A DNA stretch of 64,000 bases from Sulfobacillus acidophilus DSM 10332. GTDB lineage: Bacteria; Bacillota; Sulfobacillia; Sulfobacillales; Sulfobacillaceae. Location of the stretch: contig CP003179.1 in the NCBI GenBank assembly GCA_000237975.1, forward strand, positions 806,001-870,000. The letters are read 5' to 3'. This document shows positions 60,522-64,000 of the stretch, in pieces. Below the pieces are notes generated by a model. It searched no databases, was not told the DNA's origin, and saw only the letters and a list, made by a program, of their open reading frames with translations. Made by a program: the position numbers and the translations under genes. Position 1 is the first letter of the stretch. Every line of letters starts with the position of its first letter.

Positions 60522-62042
60522 TTATGGCCTTAACCGGTCGGGGTCCGGCACACGTTTTTTTCTTAGGTGTTGCGGAAGTGCCCACTCGATCAGAAATGTC
60601 ATGGCGGCGACTAAAAACACACCCCAAAATACGCGGTGAATGGCTCCCGCCAGCGCCAAGCGGATATAACGGGAAACGGCCTCGGGCATGGACGCCAACC
60701 GGCCTAAGGCTAAACCGGCGGCATTCAGGTTATGGGGTAGACGGCTCGCGACGGTGGCGGGCGGATGATGAAATGCGGCCGATAGACGGGCGTTTACCAA
60801 ACCGCCGTACCCGGCGACTCCTATCGCGCTACCCAGTTGACGCATGAACATGTTGGATCCCGTGACCATGCCCCGGCGATTCCACGCGACGACACTTTGA
60901 ATCGAAACCAACAGCGAGGTGGAACCCAGGCCGAGACCGCAACCCATGACGAAACTGGCAAGACCGGCCTGCCACGGAGAGCTTTCGGGCGAAAGCAGAA
61001 CAAATCCCAGACTGCCCAAAATCGTGACGGCCGATCCGATGAGGGCGGTCGCCCGGAACCCGACGGTTAAATACAGCCGACCGGATAGGGAAGACGCCAG
61101 GGGCCAGCCGATCGACATCATGCCGAGGGCAAACCCGGCGACAAGCGGCGAGCGTTCTAACACGCCTTGCACGAATGTGGGAAGATACGAACTGAGTCCG
61201 ATGGTCAAAATACCGATTCCGAGGCTGGCGGTATTGGCTGCCGATATCGCCCGTTGACGGAATACCCATAGCGGTAAAACCGGTTCCGGGGCCCGGCGTT
61301 CTTGCCCCACGAAGAGGGCTAAACCGACCAGACCGGCGGCTAATAAAAGAATGCTGGCCGGAGAGGTCCATTTCCAGTGCACCCCGCCTTCCAGTAAGGC
61401 GGTGATGAGGCAGCCGATAGCCGCCATGAGCAAAAACGCTCCTTCATAATCGAGACGGTGGGCCTGGCGGCTAACCGATTCATGCAAATAACCGCCGAGC
61501 ATCAGGAGAGCCGCCAACCCAATCGGAAGATTGATATAAAAAACCCAGCGCCAGGAAGCATACTGGACAAAAAAGCCGCCGATGGCCGGGCCGATCACGG
61601 CCGAGAGTCCCCAAACGCTGGATAGGTATCCTTGCATTTTGGCACGTTCTTCGAGCGTAAATAAATCCCCCACGATGGTGGAAGTTATCGGAATAATGGC
61701 TGCGGCGCCAATGCCTTGAAATCCGCGAAAGACAATGAGCGCCAGCATATTCCAAGCAAGACCGGAAAACACGGAACCGGCAATGAATATTCCGGTGCCG
61801 GCCATTAACACAGGTTTTCGTCCGAAGAGGTCGGCGAGTTTTCCGTAGATAGGCACCATGGCGGCTTGGGTGAGCAGATAAATGGAAAAAACCCAGGGAA
61901 AAAGCGAAAACCCCCCCAGATCTCGCACAATGGTGGGGATAGCGGTCGCCACGATGGTTGAGTCCATCGCCGCCAACGCCATGGCCAACATGCAAGCCAA
62001 CAAAACGGCCATGCGCGAGGATGAGGATCCGCGTGTATCCAT
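60522..62042 (-). CDS. DHA2-family MFS multidrug exporter (EmrB/QacA type)
   Basis: About 506 residues, 14 helices. Motifs: AMDSTIVATAIPTIVRDLGG in helix 1, GKLADLFGRKPVLMAG, and GPAIGGFFVQYASWRWVFYINLPIG. A proton-driven exporter of toxic compounds; substrate unknown. ATG at 62042 follows AAAGGCGGA; the upstream open frame is not used. No regulator gene adjoins it, unlike the DHA2-PadR pair at 37.7-39.6 kb. Confidence 0.9.
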   Translation of the reverse strand: MDTRGSSSSRMAVLLACMLAMALAAMDSTIVATAIPTIVRDLGGFSLFPWVFSIYLLTQAAMVPIYGKLADLFGRKPVLMAGTGIFIAGSVFSGLAWNMLALIVFRGFQGIGAAAIIPITSTIVGDLFTLEERAKMQGYLSSVWGLSAVIGPAIGGFFVQYASWRWVFYINLPIGLAALLMLGGYLHESVSRQAHRLDYEGAFLLMAAIGCLITALLEGGVHWKWTSPASILLLAAGLVGLALFVGQERRAPEPVLPLWVFRQRAISAANTASLGIGILTIGLSSYLPTFVQGVLERSPLVAGFALGMMSIGWPLASSLSGRLYLTVGFRATALIGSAVTILGSLGFVLLSPESSPWQAGLASFVMGCGLGLGSTSLLVSIQSVVAWNRRGMVTGSNMFMRQLGSAIGVAGYGGLVNARLSAAFHHPPATVASRLPHNLNAAGLALGRLASMPEAVSRYIRLALAGAIHRVFWGVFLVAAMTFLIEWALPQHLRKKRVPDPDRLRP

Positions 62043-62217
62043 GAAATTCCGCCTTTCGCTTCCTTTAGTCAGTATCATATCGTCTTTGCTGTATTTATCC
62101 ATAAACGACAAAAACTAACAGATCCTGAGCGGGATTTCCGGCACAATAGCGATCGCGACGACGACGATATGCGTATAAGGCTATGAAGTGATTAATATCG
62201 GGCAAAGAAGGGACTCT

Positions 62218-62427
62218 ATGTATCGTATTGATATCGCATTTCCGGTCCGTGTCACGCTCACTATTTATACGGAAGCGCCGCCGAACGTAAGCGCGTTAGC
62301 GGAGTGGCTCCATACCCATCCGCCTTCCATTCTGGTGTCGTGGGTGGAAGATGCCGGCCAAGGGGCGCCGGGCGTATTGGAGCATCCGAATTTGGCCGAG
62401 TGGCTGCGAGATTGGGAACGCGGGTAG
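62218..62427 (+). CDS. Small hypothetical protein, 69 residues
   Basis: ATG at 62218 with AAGAAGGGA before it. A beta-like N-terminus (MYRIDIAFPVRVTLTIYTEA) then amphipathic helices and a Trp/Glu-rich C-terminus (LAEWLRDWERG). No recognised family. The gene stands alone between two minus-strand genes. Confidence 0.5.
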   Translation: MYRIDIAFPVRVTLTIYTEAPPNVSALAEWLHTHPPSILVSWVEDAGQGAPGVLEHPNLAEWLRDWERG

Positions 62428-62473
62428 AAGACAACTGGTCGGCCTGGCGGAACCTGGCTTTTCAGACATTGCG

Positions 62474-63337
62474 TTATCCGAAGACTTGAGCGGCCAACGC
62501 GTAGAGACCGCGGCGGGGCGGCAAAAGAGCCCCTTGATAGGTCATCAGGGGAGGCTGTGCCACCTTTTTAAAGCCGAGCGGAGGCAGTGTCTTTATCGCC
62601 CATTCGGCGTGCTCGTCCGGTACGTCGATTCGCATCGGATTCGAGGTCATAACGGCCACTTTGGCAACCAATTGCGTTGCCGCGGCATCGGTTGGGGCGA
62701 CGACGGGACCGAGGATCCAATTCGCCGGCCCTTCAATCCCGAATGCATATCCTCTGACGTATATCCCATCGGTCAAAATCCAGGCGGTAGCGGACTGAAG
62801 CCACCGGTGGCGCAAAAACTCTTGCCGTCTTACCCCAAAAGCGGCTGCATCGAGGGCCGTGATAGCCGGAAGATCGTGCTCTTCCATTCTTTTGAGCCCG
62901 AGCGGGCTCTCCGGCGGTCTTATCGTCAAATCATCGTGAACCTTGGATGACGACCGCACATACTTGTGAACCGTGGATATTTGTTGAAAGCCGATTTTTT
63001 GATAGAGGCCCTGTCCGCTCGGGGTGGAGACGAGAGCAACCGGATGACCTGGCGGCTGAACCGCCAATGCCGCTTGAGTCACCATGGTGCCTAGGCCCCG
63101 TTGTCGGTGGTCCGGGTGCACCATGACCATGCCCAAAAACGCGAATGCATGCGAATAGGGGACAATCGCGGCACTCGACACCAAATGTCGATCCCGGGTT
63201 TTGTGACCGAAAAGACGGCCGACGGCCTCGAGTGTCCCGATTTCTCTTGCATCATAATCCCAACCGATGGCGGCCGAGAGGTCTACTAACGCCGGTATGT
63301 CCTCGGGCCCGAGTGCTTCAAGCGTGTAGGTGTTCAT
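62474..63337 (-). CDS. GNAT-family N-acetyltransferase, two GNAT-like domains
   Basis: About 287 residues. The first domain carries the acetyl-CoA-binding motif VHPDHRQRGLGTMVTQAAL (Q/RxxGxG/A type). The second half (from about LKRMEEHDLPAITALDAAAFGV) looks like a degenerate GNAT or sterol-carrier-like domain (YVRGYAFGIEG, GPVVAPTDAAATQLV). Substrate unknown. ATG at 63337 follows GAGGAAGG at six bases. Confidence 0.85.
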   Translation of the reverse strand: MNTYTLEALGPEDIPALVDLSAAIGWDYDAREIGTLEAVGRLFGHKTRDRHLVSSAAIVPYSHAFAFLGMVMVHPDHRQRGLGTMVTQAALAVQPPGHPVALVSTPSGQGLYQKIGFQQISTVHKYVRSSSKVHDDLTIRPPESPLGLKRMEEHDLPAITALDAAAFGVRRQEFLRHRWLQSATAWILTDGIYVRGYAFGIEGPANWILGPVVAPTDAAATQLVAKVAVMTSNPMRIDVPDEHAEWAIKTLPPLGFKKVAQPPLMTYQGALLPPRRGLYALAAQVFG

Positions 63338-63494
63338 CGGCATCCTTCCTCGCGGGGGCATCTTTTATTCGATGGATCGATTGTATCCGATACGGCCTTC
63401 GCGTGCCAAAGGGGAACAAGACGGGGGCCTTCGCCAAAGGTCGGTGAACGGGTGTCGTCCTCCCCGTTAGCCTTTGATGTTAGCCCCCAACAAA

Positions 63495-63746
63495 CTATTC
63501 TTCCGTGTTCAGGACGGTTTTTAACCAATCGTGATAGGCATGTAACAGGTGGGTACTGACCGCCAGCGCGATATCGGTCACGATGGGGGGGATGGTCTCG
63601 GTTAATTGTTTTTGGACTTCCGGGGGCAGGCCGGATAAGGCCTTCTCCCACGGGTAAAAGGCGGGATCCGTGACGCTTTGCACCAGATTGCCGAGCTTTT
63701 CAGAGGACAATTGGGCATAGAAGGTGTGAAATTCCGGCCACTGCAT
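63495..63746 (-). CDS. Small helical hypothetical protein, 83 residues
   Basis: AAGGAGGA precedes the ATG. All-helical sequence (HTFYAQLSSEKLGNLVQSVTD, SGLPPEVQKQLTETIPPIVTDIALAV) ending with AYHDWLKTVLNTEE. No membrane segment or known domain. Its tone resembles the helical protein at 42073-42432. Confidence 0.62.
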   Translation of the reverse strand: MQWPEFHTFYAQLSSEKLGNLVQSVTDPAFYPWEKALSGLPPEVQKQLTETIPPIVTDIALAVSTHLLHAYHDWLKTVLNTEE

Positions 63747-63769
63747 AAGGGTTCCTCCTTAAGAAAGAA

Positions 63770-64000
63770 TCAGTACTTGGTGGAAACGCCGGGAGGTCCG
63801 GACCGTGGACCATAGGGCCCTTCATCCAGCCAACGGCCAAATTCCGGCCAAACCGGGGATAAGAGGGCTCCTACGGCCCGTTTGGTTCGCATGCCGACGG
63901 ATTCCCCCTGAATGTGTTCCAATGCGATACCGGCCGCGTCCCGATTATATTGGGCCGCTCGGTGACGTTCTTCGGCAAAACTGTGGATAGCCGCCACGCG
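63770..64000 (-). CDS. Hypothetical protein, 5' end probably outside window
   Basis: The frame is open to the right window edge. A GTG at 63997 is the first start-like codon seen, but there is no room to judge a ribosome site. The 75 visible residues are charged and helical (HSFAEERHRAAQYNRDAAGIALEHIQGE), then VGALLSPVWPEFGRWLDEGPYGPR. No domain recognised. It lies 23 bp upstream of the 83-residue gene, so the two may be cotranscribed. Confidence 0.5.
   Translation of the reverse strand, partial: RVAAIHSFAEERHRAAQYNRDAAGIALEHIQGESVGMRTKRAVGALLSPVWPEFGRWLDEGPYGPRSGPPGVSTKY

Noticed and set aside
1-64000. tRNA, rRNA, CRISPR arrays, insertion sequences, prophage
   Set aside because: No cloverleaf-like CCA-ended segment, regular spaced repeats, transposase or integrase motifs were recognised by eye; a tRNAscan/Infernal run would be the decisive test.

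Overview
The window looks like a chromosomal piece of an acidophilic, moderately thermophilic Gram-positive bacterium of the Sulfobacillus type. This is inferred from gene content, not from a database match: strong AGGAGG ribosome sites, a Tad/Flp pilus locus without an outer-membrane secretin, a b6-type cytochrome b, a COX2-like copper lipoprotein, heme A synthase, a Fur-boxed Nramp transporter and many MFS exporters. No rRNA, tRNA, CRISPR array, insertion sequence or prophage was seen.

Layout. 1-5.7 kb: a c-di-GMP cyclase (5' end off the window), an MFS carrier, oligopeptidase B and a DsrE-like protein. 5.8-9.6 kb: a respiratory block with ctaA, then a compact operon of a 30-residue membrane peptide, a b6-type cytochrome b, an unusual subunit-IV-like protein and a 69-residue membrane protein, but no Rieske protein or cytochrome c. 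9.6-21.7 kb: a Crp/Fnr regulator overlapping a prepilin peptidase, then a Tad pilus locus in two divergent arms: flp, cpaB, tadG-like and tadE-like on the minus strand; cpaF, tadB, tadC, a DUF192 gene, cpaE and two paralogous polytopic membrane proteins on the plus strand. 21.7-28.8 kb: a heme-oxygenase-like iron enzyme, a PNPOx-like flavoprotein divergent from a MocR/PdxR regulator, a lipase-like hydrolase, an L,D-transpeptidase and a rhomboid protease.

28.3-37.6 kb: an Fdh-type molybdoenzyme with its DUF1641 partner; DUF488 and DUF2249 genes diverging around a near-consensus Crp/Fnr site; a long class II aldolase; a shortened HemY-like oxidase facing a radical SAM/SPASM enzyme; and the copper lipoprotein. 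37.7-43.8 kb: a DHA2 exporter with a PadR regulator, a FucA-like aldolase plus CMD-like protein behind tandem operator repeats, a tartrate/malate-type dehydrogenase and the Fur-boxed Nramp gene. 43.9-50.4 kb: arginine (argF-argG-argH, argR) and proline (proBA) synthesis, divergently transcribed.

50.5-55.9 kb: a self-contained catabolic operon (IclR regulator, family III CoA-transferase, amidohydrolase, HMG-CoA-lyase-like enzyme, MFS importer). 55.9-64 kb: a stand-alone glutamate synthase large subunit, a second DHA2 exporter, a double-GNAT acetyltransferase and several small proteins of unknown function. The strongest candidates for undescribed biology are the Rieske-less cytochrome b operon, the CoA-transferase/lyase operon, the paired membrane proteins ending the Tad locus, and the Crp-controlled DUF2249 genes.
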